A stretch of 64,000 bases of DNA, from contig NZ_JADIIO010000001.1 in assembly GCF_015594545.1 (NCBI RefSeq), positions 1,364,001 through 1,428,000 on the forward strand, given 5' to 3'. Positions 30,398 through 39,140 of this stretch are shown here, piece by piece (position 1 is the stretch's first letter; each line of letters opens with the position of its first letter). Below the pieces are notes generated by a model, which was given only the letters and a program-made list of their open reading frames with translations, was not told the DNA's origin and ran no database searches. Source of the stretch: Staphylococcus durrellii (GTDB lineage: Bacteria > Bacillota > Bacilli > Staphylococcales > Staphylococcaceae). The translations under genes were made by a program, and so were the position numbers.

Positions 30398-31243
30398 TTA
30401 AAACTCTTCGTATTCTGCAGGATCTTGATCTTTACGTCTACCATCGTCCTTAGTAAGTGCATCAATTTGAGCCAAATCTTCACTTTCTAAATAAAAATCG
30501 AAAACATCAATATTTTGTAGTTGTCTAACATTAGAAGCAGATTTAGGGATAGGGACCACACCATTTTGAATATGCCATTTCAAAATGATTTGTACTGTAG
30601 TTTTATTATATTTATCTGCTATTTGTTGAATAACTTCATGATTCATAATATTTACGTTTCTACCTAGGGGACTCCACGCTTCGATAATGATACCTTTTTC
30701 TTGGTGATATTCAAGTACATCTTTTTGGTTAAAGAATGGGTGTAATTCAATTTGGTTAACAGCAGGTAATACACCAGTTTCTTTTTCTAAAGTCTCAATA
30801 TGTTCCGGCAGAAAGTTACATACACCGATTGATTTTACTAATCCTGCTTTTTGAGCAGCAATTAAAGCGGTCCATGCTTCTACATATTTGCCTTGTTTTG
30901 GGTTTGGCCAATGAATTAAATATAAATCAATATAATCTACATTGAGACGATAAATAGATTCTTGAATAGCAATCATGGCAGAATCATAATCATGATAACG
31001 GCCAGGTAATTTAGAAGTTACAATAATTTGATCTCTCGCTACATGACTACTCTCGATAGCTTTACCTACAGTGCCTTCATTTTCATAGTTGTACGCAGTA
31101 TCTAATAAACGATAACCGTTATTTAGTGCATTTACAACTGCATGAACACCTTGAGTTCCGTTCAATTTATATGTACCAAATCCTAAAACTGGTAATACTT
31201 GTCCATCTAACATATTTAAATTTTCCAATTTATCGTCCTCCAA
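30398..31243 (-). CDS. Aldo/keto reductase
   Basis: A 281-residue NADPH-dependent reductase of the aldo/keto reductase superfamily. The catalytic tetrad can be placed: Asp and Tyr in LLDTAYNYENEG, Lys in VTSKLPG and His in YLIHWPNP. The cofactor-binding end has IPKSASNVRQLQNI. It is close to the YtbE/2,5-diketo-gluconate reductase group, which acts on small aldehydes such as methylglyoxal; the true substrate is unknown. It is transcribed alone. Confidence 0.9.
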   Translation of the reverse strand: MEDDKLENLNMLDGQVLPVLGFGTYKLNGTQGVHAVVNALNNGYRLLDTAYNYENEGTVGKAIESSHVARDQIIVTSKLPGRYHDYDSAMIAIQESIYRLNVDYIDLYLIHWPNPKQGKYVEAWTALIAAQKAGLVKSIGVCNFLPEHIETLEKETGVLPAVNQIELHPFFNQKDVLEYHQEKGIIIEAWSPLGRNVNIMNHEVIQQIADKYNKTTVQIILKWHIQNGVVPIPKSASNVRQLQNIDVFDFYLESEDLAQIDALTKDDGRRKDQDPAEYEEF

Positions 31244-31525
31244 TTTTCAAGTTAGAAGTTATTATATAATTATATTTTTAAAATTAAAACTAACTTGCTT
31301 TCAAACCTAACAAATGATGAATCATAATTTCGATTTATTGTCTTTATTTAATTTAGAAAGTGGGGGAGTTGCTAATAGCAATTATAATTATATAAAGCGA
31401 TCAATTCTTTGTTTTATATAGCTCGATTTTTTGAGGGTATTTTCAACCTATATCATCTTTAACTCCTCTTAATTACTATTATTCACGATTTTCATAATAA
31501 TGTGTAAACAACATTTACAACTAAC
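31244..31525. other. Intergenic stretch between the reductase and ABC-F genes
   Basis: About 280 bases of AT-rich DNA upstream of the reductase and downstream of the ABC-F terminator. I see no gene or clear structured element apart from the adjoining repeat. Confidence 0.5.
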
Positions 31526-31605
31526 AAAAAGGCAATTCTATTAAAGTAAAATAGAAATTGCCTTTTGATGTTAGTCAAAGAGATTTAGGTCTCAGACTTT
31601 TAATT
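31526..31605 (-). terminator. Terminator after the ABC-F gene, copy B of an intergenic repeat
   Basis: On the minus strand the stem pairs 31550-31566 with 31526-31542, with one unpaired base, and a T run. Preceded by CTGAGACC...CTTTGACTAA, it shares its lead-in and the CAATTTCTATT arm with the terminator after brnQ at 18056-18136. Confidence 0.85.
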
Positions 31606-31623
31606 TTCATAAATACAAGATAT

Positions 31624-33231
31624 TTAAGCCTTAGTTAATACACCCGTTTCTTGTAAATATGCCTCGTATGAAACTTCTTTTGATAAGCCACCTGGTTGAT
31701 TTAAATCAATTACACGATTAGCAATCGTATTGATGAATTCAAAATCATATGAAGTAAAGATGATTGAACCTTTAAATGATTTTAAGCCATCATTTACAGC
31801 CGTAATACTTTCTAAATCTAAGTGGTTTGTTGGTTCGTCTAGTAATAGTACATTGGCACTTGAAAGCATCATTTTGCTCAACATACAACGTACTTTTTCA
31901 CCACCTGATAAGACGCTAGCTTTTTTCTTAACTTCTTCACCACTAAATAACATACGTCCTAAGAAACCTCGTAAGAACGTTTCAGTTTGTTCATCCTCAG
32001 GAGCATATTGTCTTAACCAGTCGACTAGGTTCGTATTGATACCTTCGAAGTAATCTGAATTATCTTTAGGGAAGTAACTTTGTGAAGTTGTCACTCCCCA
32101 TTTAACTGTGCCTTCGTCAGGTTCCATTTCGCCAGCTAAAATTTTAAGTAACGTCGTTTTAGCGAATTCACTATCACCAATTAATACTGCCTTATCATTT
32201 GGGTTCATAGTAAACGAAATGTTATCCAATACTTTCACACCATCAATAGTCTTAGAGACATTTTCAACAAAGAGTAAATCATTACCGATTTCACGTTCCG
32301 GTGTGAATTTCACAAATGGATATCTGCGGGAAGATGGTTGAATATCATCTAATTCAATTTTTTCAAGCTGTTTCTTTCTACTTGTTGCTTGTTTTGATTT
32401 AGAAGCATTAGCAGAGAAACGTGCAACGAAATCTTGTAACTCTTTAATTTTTTCTTCTTTTTTCTTGTTTTGTTCTTGTGCCATTTTCATAGCTAATTGA
32501 CTAGATTGGTACCAGAAATCATAATTACCTACATAAACTTTAATTTTACCGTAGTCTAAGTCTGCGATATGTGTACATACATTATTTAAAAAGTGTCTAT
32601 CGTGAGACACAACAATAACTGTATTTTCGAAATTAATTAAAAAGTCCTCTAACCAACTAATAGCTGGAATATCAAGACCATTTGTAGGTTCGTCTAGAAG
32701 TAATACGTCTGGTTCACCAAATAGACTTTGTGCCAATAACACTTTAACTTTTTGATTATTCTCTAATTCAGACATATGCTTGTCTTGTAAATCTGCACTT
32801 ATACCTAAACCAGATAGCAAGGAACCTGCATCCGCTTCTGCATTCCAACCATTCATTTCGGCAAATTCGCCTTCTAATTCTGCAGCTTTAATACCATCCT
32901 CGTCATTGAAATCCGGTTTCATATAAATTTCATCTTTTTCTTTCATTACTTCATAAAGTCTTTCATGCCCTTTAATAACAACATCTAATACACGCTCATC
33001 TTCATAAGCGAAATGATCTTGTTTTAATACAGCTAAACGTTCATTTTTACCCATAGAGACATGACCCGTTTGAGCATCTAACTCTCCCGAAAGTATTTTA
33101 AGAAAAGTTGATTTACCTGCACCATTTGCTCCAATTAATCCGTAACAATTGCCTTCAGTAAATTTAATATTTACGTCTTCGAATAATTTACGATCACCAA
33201 ATCGTAAACTTACATCAGTAACTTGTAACAT
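31624..33231 (-). CDS. ABC-F family ATPase (YbiT/YkpA type)
   Basis: A 535-residue soluble protein with two ABC domains and no membrane part. The first has GANGAGKST and LLDEPTNGLD; the second has a degenerate Walker A, GDSEFAKTT, where GxNGxGKT is expected, but intact LSGGEKVR and LLDEPTNHLD. The linker between them (about 240-320) is charged and helical (EQNKKKEEKIKELQDFVARFSANASKSKQ). ABC-F proteins act on ribosomes as translation factors. This subgroup matches YbiT/YkpA rather than the antibiotic-resistance types, which is an inference from length and linker. Confidence 0.9.
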   Translation of the reverse strand: MLQVTDVSLRFGDRKLFEDVNIKFTEGNCYGLIGANGAGKSTFLKILSGELDAQTGHVSMGKNERLAVLKQDHFAYEDERVLDVVIKGHERLYEVMKEKDEIYMKPDFNDEDGIKAAELEGEFAEMNGWNAEADAGSLLSGLGISADLQDKHMSELENNQKVKVLLAQSLFGEPDVLLLDEPTNGLDIPAISWLEDFLINFENTVIVVSHDRHFLNNVCTHIADLDYGKIKVYVGNYDFWYQSSQLAMKMAQEQNKKKEEKIKELQDFVARFSANASKSKQATSRKKQLEKIELDDIQPSSRRYPFVKFTPEREIGNDLLFVENVSKTIDGVKVLDNISFTMNPNDKAVLIGDSEFAKTTLLKILAGEMEPDEGTVKWGVTTSQSYFPKDNSDYFEGINTNLVDWLRQYAPEDEQTETFLRGFLGRMLFSGEEVKKKASVLSGGEKVRCMLSKMMLSSANVLLLDEPTNHLDLESITAVNDGLKSFKGSIIFTSYDFEFINTIANRVIDLNQPGGLSKEVSYEAYLQETGVLTKA

Positions 33232-33375
33232 GCACTTACTCCTTTTATCGTTATTCTAACGGACAAATTATAACATACTTAAACACTAGTTTCGACCATT
33301 GTTAAATGTGTTAATGCTTGATTATCTATACCATGTTATAATGTATAAGAATAAATATGTGCGAAGGAGACAATT

Positions 33376-34275
33376 ATGGCACGAGAAGAAAAAGATATAG
33401 TAGGTACGATTGAATTTTTAGAAGTTGTCGGCTTGCAAGGTTCCACTTATAAGTTAAAAGGGCCTCATGGTGAAGAAGTTAAATTAAATCAATCAGAAGT
33501 TAAAGAAGAAGACGACTTAACAGTAGGGGAAGAATATAGTTTCTTCATTTACCCCAATCGTTCAGGTGATTTATTTGCTACTCAAAACATGCCCGATATT
33601 ACGACAGATAAATATGACTTTGTGAAGGTATTAAAGACAGACAGAGATGGTGCACATGTGGATGTAGGTTTACCTAGAGAGGTACTCATTCCGTGGGAAG
33701 ATTTACCTAAAGTTAAAACTTTATGGCCGATAAACGGTGATCACTTATTCGTTACTTTGCGTATCGATAGTGAAAATAATATGTTTGCAAGACTTGCTAC
33801 AGAAACGATTGTCGAAAACACTTTTACACCAGTTCATGACGACAGCAAACAAAATGAAGTTATTGAAGCACGTCCTTATCGATTATTGAGAATAGGGAGC
33901 TTTTTACTTTCTAAAGATGGGTACAAAATTTTTGTCCATGAATCAGAACGTAAATCTGAACCGCGTTTAGGAGAACAAGTAAACGTACGTATTATTGGAC
34001 ACAATGAAAAAGGCGAGCTTAACGGTTCATTTTTACCATTATCACATGAACGCTTAGATGAAGATGGACAAATTATTTTCGACCTACTTGTAGAATACAA
34101 TGGGGAGCTTCCTTTTTGGGATAAATCTAGCCCAGAGGCTATAAAAGAAGTATTCAACATGAGTAAAGGCTCGTTCAAAAGAGCGATTGGCCATCTCTAT
34201 AAAAATAAAATTATCAATATTGACACTGGAAAAATTGAATTAACTAAAAAGGGATGGAATAGGTTAGAGGACTAA
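33376..34275 (+). CDS. cvfB: Conserved virulence factor B, S1-domain RNA-binding protein
   Basis: A 299-residue protein with three tandem S1-like beta-barrel domains (about 1-220) and a C-terminal winged helix (EVFNMSKGSFKRAIGHLYKNKII). This is the architecture of CvfB/YitL, which binds RNA and affects virulence gene expression in S. aureus. It is divergent from the ABC-F gene and followed by a terminator. The start has GAAGGAG upstream. Confidence 0.93.
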   Translation: MAREEKDIVGTIEFLEVVGLQGSTYKLKGPHGEEVKLNQSEVKEEDDLTVGEEYSFFIYPNRSGDLFATQNMPDITTDKYDFVKVLKTDRDGAHVDVGLPREVLIPWEDLPKVKTLWPINGDHLFVTLRIDSENNMFARLATETIVENTFTPVHDDSKQNEVIEARPYRLLRIGSFLLSKDGYKIFVHESERKSEPRLGEQVNVRIIGHNEKGELNGSFLPLSHERLDEDGQIIFDLLVEYNGELPFWDKSSPEAIKEVFNMSKGSFKRAIGHLYKNKIINIDTGKIELTKKGWNRLED

Positions 34276-34292
34276 TCACACCACAATATATA

Positions 34293-34330
34293 TAAACACG
34301 TTTCTCAATAATTGGGAAACGTGTTTTTTT
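34293..34330 (+). terminator. Terminator after cvfB
   Basis: AAACACGTTTC and GAAACGTGTTT arms with a 12-base loop and seven Ts. Confidence 0.9.
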
Positions 34331-34372
34331 ATTGTGCAGTAAAAAAACATTTCATATCTCCAAAACAAATAT

Positions 34373-34389
34373 TTTACAAAACATTTACA
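34373..34389 (+). promoter_or_regulatory. Putative Pho box upstream of pstS
   Basis: Two TTTACA repeats with an 11-bp period (34373-34378 and 34384-34389) match the direct repeats bound by PhoP in Bacillus (TTWACA every 11 bp). They lie about 95 bases before pstS. A small hairpin (GTAGTT/AACTAC) follows near 34402. Confidence 0.6.
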
Positions 34390-34483
34390 TTAAATAAATT
34401 TGTAGTTAATAAACTACCTGTAACATTAGACATGTAATTCATATAACCAAAAAGTTATTTTAATTATTTAGGAGGATGTTTCA

Positions 34484-35446
34484 ATGAAAAAATGGCAATT
34501 AATCGGTTCAACGGTAATTGGAACTTCATTATTATTAGGCGCTTGTAGTGGGAGCAACGGTGCTAGTAAAGGTAGCGATGTTGAAGGTAAAGTGAAAGGC
34601 GATGGCTCTTCAACAGTAGGACCTATCATTGAAAAACTAAATGAAAAATTTGCGAAAGATTATCCAAAAGTTACAGTTTCAAATAGTACTGCAGGTACTG
34701 GCGGTGGATTTGAAAAATTCATTGCAGGTAATACAGATTTCTCCAACGCTTCTCGTCCGATTAAAGAGGAAGAAAAACAAAAACTTAAAGAAAAAGGAAT
34801 TAAATACAATGAATTCAAAATTGCTCAAGACGGCGTAACAATTGCTGTCAACAAAGACAATGATTTCGTAAAGGAATTAGATAAGAATCAATTAAAAGAA
34901 ATTTATTCTGGTAAAGCTAAAACATGGAAAGACGTTAATTCAGAATGGCCTGCTAAAAAAATCAAAGCATTTTCACCTGATCAGTCTCACGGTACTTACG
35001 ACTTCTTCAGTGAAGAAATCATGAACAAAGCCGATATCAATGCAGAGAAAAATGCAGATACCAATACAATCGTTCAATCAGTAGCCAAAAATAAACAAGG
35101 TATTGGTTATTTCGGCTATAACTTCTATGAACAAAATAAAGACAAACTAAAAGAAGTCAAAATTAAAGACGATAACGGGAAACTAACTGAACCAACGAAG
35201 AAAACAATTCAAGATGGATCGTATGCATTAAGCCGACCATTATTCACATACACGAACGAGAAAAAATTAAAAGAACAAAAAGGTTTACAAGCATTCACTA
35301 AATTCATATTAAAAGATGAAGGAAAATCTGCTGAAAGTGCCGGATTTGTAGCGCTTCCTAAAAAGGATTATACAAAACAACAACACAAATTAGATCAAAT
35401 CTTAAAAAAAGATAACAAAGAAAGCAACAAAAACACTAAGAAATAA
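34484..35446 (+). CDS. pstS: Phosphate-binding lipoprotein PstS
   Basis: The extracellular receptor of the high-affinity phosphate ABC transporter. It is 320 residues, with a lipoprotein signal ending LLLGAC, so Cys21 is lipidated. Phosphate-binding loops are visible: [22 protein letters not shown] and [12 protein letters not shown]. The C-terminus is Lys/Asn-rich. It is the first gene of pstSCAB-phoU and probably induced by phosphate shortage through PhoPR. A stable hairpin separates it from pstC, so it may be made in excess. Confidence 0.95.
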   Translation: MKKWQLIGSTVIGTSLLLGACSGSNGASKGSDVEGKVKGDGSSTVGPIIEKLNEKFAKDYPKVTVSNSTAGTGGGFEKFIAGNTDFSNASRPIKEEEKQKLKEKGIKYNEFKIAQDGVTIAVNKDNDFVKELDKNQLKEIYSGKAKTWKDVNSEWPAKKIKAFSPDQSHGTYDFFSEEIMNKADINAEKNADTNTIVQSVAKNKQGIGYFGYNFYEQNKDKLKEVKIKDDNGKLTEPTKKTIQDGSYALSRPLFTYTNEKKLKEQKGLQAFTKFILKDEGKSAESAGFVALPKKDYTKQQHKLDQILKKDNKESNKNTKK

Positions 35447-35527
35447 TCTACTTGCTTAAAGTTTCATATACGATGTTAATAGTAGCGTTTGCTCATACTA
35501 CCGTTAAACACGCATAGTCTCTCAAGT

Positions 35528-35564
35528 AAGTTTTATCGAATCGCTTGTTGATTCGATAAAACTT
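35528..35564 (+). terminator. Hairpin between pstS and pstC (leaky terminator or RNA stabiliser)
   Basis: A perfect 15-bp stem (AAGTTTTATCGAATC with its complement) and a 7-base loop. The T run after it is broken (TTCACTATTTTT), so it is more likely a partial terminator or an mRNA 3'-end protector than a full stop. Confidence 0.6.
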
Positions 35565-35617
35565 CACTATTTTTAATTCTGTTTATTAATTTGGGAAATT
35601 AGAAGGAAGGTTATATT

Positions 35618-36547
35618 ATGCCAAAAGCTAATATGTCTGTTAGTGAAATGGTAGCTAAAAATGACGCTAAGAAAAGGGGAATAAGTGATAAAATTGTGCC
35701 TTTAATTTTAGGAGCAATTGCTTTTTTTTCAATTTTAACCACGATTGGCATTATCGTTACGCTATTATCCGAAACAGTGACATTTTTTACTCGTGTACCA
35801 ATTAAGCAATTTTTATTTTCAAATGAGTGGAATCCATTTTCTTCGACACCAAAATACGGTATTTGGCCACTTATTTTAGGTACTTTTAAAATTACTTTTA
35901 TCGCAACGTTGATTGCCGTGCCATTAGGATTAGGCACAGCTATTTATTTAAGCGAATTCGCTTCAAAAAGAGCACGTGCAATAATCAAACCTATTTTAGA
36001 AATTTTATCGGGTATACCAACGATTGTTTTTGGTTTTTTTGCATTAACTTTCGTAACACCTTTATTAAGAGAATTATTCCCTGTACTGGGCAGTTTTAAC
36101 TCTGTCAGTCCCGGTCTAGTAGTAGGTGTTATGATTATTCCATTAATTTCAAGCATGAGTGAAGATACCATGTCTTCGGTACCGAATAAAATGCGCGAAG
36201 GGGCAATCGGACTGGGTGCAACAAAATTTGAAGTAGTAACAAAAGTAATTATTCCAGCTGCAACTTCTGGGATAATGGCATCTATAGTCTTAGCAATTTC
36301 ACGTGCCATTGGCGAAACAATGATTGTATCATTAGCAGCTGGTAGTACGCCTTCAGCTTCATTTGACTTAACCAGTTCAATTCAGACAATGACAGGCTAC
36401 ATCGTTCAAATAGCAACAGGGGATGCTACATTTGGCTCAGATGTTTATTACAGTATTTACGCCGTCGGATTCACTTTATTCTTATTTACATTAATTATGA
36501 ACTTAGTCTCTCATTGGATTTCGAAACGCTTCAGAGAGGAGTATTAA
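35618..36547 (+). CDS. pstC: Phosphate ABC transporter permease PstC
   Basis: A 309-residue membrane subunit with six spans and the binding-protein-dependent transport loop MREGAIGLGATKFEVVTKVIIPAA (EAA motif). GIPTIVFGFFAL is typical of PstC/PstA. It pairs with PstA to form the channel. The start has GAAGGAAGG upstream, and pstA follows 1 base later. Confidence 0.95.
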   Translation: MPKANMSVSEMVAKNDAKKRGISDKIVPLILGAIAFFSILTTIGIIVTLLSETVTFFTRVPIKQFLFSNEWNPFSSTPKYGIWPLILGTFKITFIATLIAVPLGLGTAIYLSEFASKRARAIIKPILEILSGIPTIVFGFFALTFVTPLLRELFPVLGSFNSVSPGLVVGVMIIPLISSMSEDTMSSVPNKMREGAIGLGATKFEVVTKVIIPAATSGIMASIVLAISRAIGETMIVSLAAGSTPSASFDLTSSIQTMTGYIVQIATGDATFGSDVYYSIYAVGFTLFLFTLIMNLVSHWISKRFREEY

Positions 36548-36548
36548 T

Positions 36549-37484
36549 ATGACCCAAACAGATCATAACGCATTCAGTAGTAACAACTATAAAATATTAA
36601 TCAATCAGCAAACCGTTGACAAACGTAATGGACGTCGTTTGAAAATAAATATGATTAATAAATGGGCGTTCTTCGGCTGCACGGTGGTAGGTTTACTCGT
36701 ATTAGCAGCTTTGTTACTCGACATCTTAATTAAAGGTGCTGGTCATTTAACTCCATCGTTTTTAACTAATTTTTCCTCATCAACTCCGTCAATGGCAGGA
36801 GTAAAAGGAGGATTAATAGGAACAATATGGCTCATGCTAACTATTATACCTATTTCTATCATTTTAGGTGTAGGTACAGCCGTATATTTAGAAGAATATG
36901 CGAGTGATAACGTATTCACTCAATTTATTAAAATAAGTATTTCAAACTTGGCCGGTGTTCCTTCAGTTGTTTTTGGTTTATTAGGTTTAACGATATTTGT
37001 TCGAGGCATGGGGGTACCAGCACTTGCATTAAGTAATTCAGTAATTGCGGCCGCATTAACGATGACCTTACTAATTTTGCCAGTAATAATTGTAGCAAGC
37101 CAGGAAGCTATTAGAGCCGTACCAAATTCAGTTAAAGAGGCCTCATTAGGATTAGGAGCAACAAAATGGCAAACAATCAAAAACGTAATATTACCAGCCG
37201 CTATACCAGGGATACTAACTGGGTTTATTCTAGCTCTATCTCGCGCCTTAGGTGAAACAGCACCGTTAATTTTAATAGGTATTCCATCAGTTTTACTAGC
37301 ATTGCCCACAAGTATATTTGATCAATTCCAAGCCTTACCAATGAATATCTATAACTGGTCTAAATTACCACAAGCAGAATTCCAAAACGTTGCATCAGCA
37401 GGTATTATTGTACTCCTAGTAATCTTATTATTAATGAATGCGATCGCAATTTTTTTACGTAACAAATATAGTAAAAAATATTAA
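36549..37484 (+). CDS. pstA: Phosphate ABC transporter permease PstA
   Basis: A 311-residue second membrane subunit with six spans after a ~30-residue cytoplasmic N-terminus. It has the EAA loop VKEASLGLGATKWQTIKNVILPAA and GVPSVVFGLLGL. It starts directly after pstC, and pstB follows after 61 bases. Confidence 0.95.
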   Translation: MTQTDHNAFSSNNYKILINQQTVDKRNGRRLKINMINKWAFFGCTVVGLLVLAALLLDILIKGAGHLTPSFLTNFSSSTPSMAGVKGGLIGTIWLMLTIIPISIILGVGTAVYLEEYASDNVFTQFIKISISNLAGVPSVVFGLLGLTIFVRGMGVPALALSNSVIAAALTMTLLILPVIIVASQEAIRAVPNSVKEASLGLGATKWQTIKNVILPAAIPGILTGFILALSRALGETAPLILIGIPSVLLALPTSIFDQFQALPMNIYNWSKLPQAEFQNVASAGIIVLLVILLLMNAIAIFLRNKYSKKY

Positions 37485-37545
37485 CACAAAGCTAGAATCA
37501 ATATTTATTAATACTACGTTATAACGAATAAAGGAGTTTTAAACA

Positions 37546-38421
37546 ATGACTAACAATACTAAAATAAATGAAAATAATATACTAACTGAACATGCGTCTC
37601 AACAAAATAAGTTAAACACTAAACCTGAGATTCAAAGCAATAAAATAACATCCAACAACGCAGACAACAAAATTGTTTACTCTACTAAAAATCTAGATTT
37701 ATGGTATGGCGAGCATCACGCTTTAAAAAACATCAATTTAGATATTTTAGAAAATAATGTAACTGCAATCATTGGACCCTCAGGTTGTGGTAAATCAACT
37801 TATATTAAAGCTTTAAATCGAATGGTAGAACTTGTCCCATCTGTTAAGACTGCAGGAAAAATATTGTATCGAGATAATAATATTTTTGATACTAAACAGT
37901 CTGTAGAAAAATTAAGAACAAATGTAGGCATGGTCTTCCAGCAACCAAATCCATTTCCGAAATCAATTTACGATAATATTACGTATGGCCCTAAAATTCA
38001 TGGCATTAAAAATAAGAAAGTATTAGATGAAATCGTAGAAAAATCATTACGCGGTGCGGCGATTTGGGATGAATTAAAAGACAAGTTAAATACTAATGCT
38101 TACAGTTTATCTGGTGGTCAACAGCAACGTGTATGTATTGCAAGAACTTTGGCTATAGAACCGGACGTTATTCTTATGGATGAACCAACGTCAGCATTAG
38201 ATCCTATTTCCACTTTAAAAATTGAAGAATTAATTCAAGATTTAAAAGAACAATACTCTATCATTATCGTTACACACAATATGCAACAAGCTGCACGTAT
38301 TTCAGACAATACAGCTTTCTTCCTTAATGGTTACGTAAACGAGTATGACAAGACTGCCAAAATCTTCTCGAATCCAGCTGATAAAAAAACAGAAGACTAT
38401 ATTTCTGGAAGATTCGGTTAA
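37546..38421 (+). CDS. pstB: Phosphate ABC transporter ATPase PstB
   Basis: A 291-residue ATPase with Walker [10 protein letters not shown], signature [16 protein letters not shown], Walker [13 protein letters not shown] and switch His in VTHNM. A ~40-residue polar N-terminal extension rich in Asn and Lys precedes the domain, as in other staphylococci. It powers phosphate uptake through PstC/PstA. phoU follows 6 bases later. Confidence 0.96.
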   Translation: MTNNTKINENNILTEHASQQNKLNTKPEIQSNKITSNNADNKIVYSTKNLDLWYGEHHALKNINLDILENNVTAIIGPSGCGKSTYIKALNRMVELVPSVKTAGKILYRDNNIFDTKQSVEKLRTNVGMVFQQPNPFPKSIYDNITYGPKIHGIKNKKVLDEIVEKSLRGAAIWDELKDKLNTNAYSLSGGQQQRVCIARTLAIEPDVILMDEPTSALDPISTLKIEELIQDLKEQYSIIIVTHNMQQAARISDNTAFFLNGYVNEYDKTAKIFSNPADKKTEDYISGRFG

Positions 38422-38427
38422 TTTATA

Positions 38428-39078
38428 ATGACAATTATCAGAAATAAATACGAATCTCAACTTCAAGATTTAAGTAAAGATTTACGTCGGTTGGGTTTAC
38501 TTGTCTATCGTAATATAACGTATGCATTACAATCATTAAGCGAAACGAATAGAAATTACGCAAGACAAACTATTGGTAAAGATGAAGATATTAACAATTT
38601 AGAAACTGAAATTAATGAAAAAGTTATCATGCTAATTACACGACAACAACCTATAGCAGCTGATTTGAGATTAATGATTGCTTCACTTAAAATCGCTTCG
38701 GATTTCGAGAGAATAGGCGATAACGCTATGAATATTGCTGAAATAAGACTCAGAACACAGTTTACTGATCCATATGTACTTACACGTTTAAAAACTATGG
38801 GAAAATTAGCTTTACTAATGATTGAAGATTTGAATCAAGCAGTTAAAAATAAAAACATTACATTAATTTGTGAAATTATAGATCGTGATTCTGATATCGA
38901 CGATTTGTATAGAAATATTGTTAATACAACTTATCTGATAGATAATGATCCTTTTGTAGCTGGACAAGCTCATTTGGCAGCACGCTATTTGGAACGCATT
39001 GGCGATCATATTGGTAATATTGCCGAGAATATTTATTATTTCCATACCGGCGAACGATATGAAACAAATCACGACTGA
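38428..39078 (+). CDS. phoU: Phosphate uptake regulator PhoU
   Basis: A 216-residue helical protein made of two repeated three-helix PhoU modules. Each has the metal-binding pattern, DFERIGDNAMNIAE in the first and YLERIGDHIGNIAENI in the second. PhoU couples Pst transport to PhoPR signalling and restrains uptake. It is the last gene of the pst operon. Confidence 0.94.
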   Translation: MTIIRNKYESQLQDLSKDLRRLGLLVYRNITYALQSLSETNRNYARQTIGKDEDINNLETEINEKVIMLITRQQPIAADLRLMIASLKIASDFERIGDNAMNIAEIRLRTQFTDPYVLTRLKTMGKLALLMIEDLNQAVKNKNITLICEIIDRDSDIDDLYRNIVNTTYLIDNDPFVAGQAHLAARYLERIGDHIGNIAENIYYFHTGERYETNHD

Positions 39079-39089
39079 ATTATCAACAT

Positions 39090-39136
39090 AAAAAGCCTGT
39101 AACAGCCATTCTTAAACTATTACAGGCTTTATTTTA
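39090..39136. terminator. Bidirectional terminator between phoU and pepF
   Basis: AAAGCCTGTAA and TTACAGGCTTT arms around a loop of about 18 bases between convergent genes, with A and T tracts on both sides. Confidence 0.9.
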
Positions 39137-39140
39137 TTTA

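Noticed and set aside
35944..36309. 121-codon minus-strand frame inside pstC
   Set aside because: It lies entirely within a well-conserved permease gene and has no ribosome binding site or recognisable domain.
36920..37309. 129-codon minus-strand frame inside pstA
   Set aside because: Same reason: it is antisense to conserved permease codons with no independent support.
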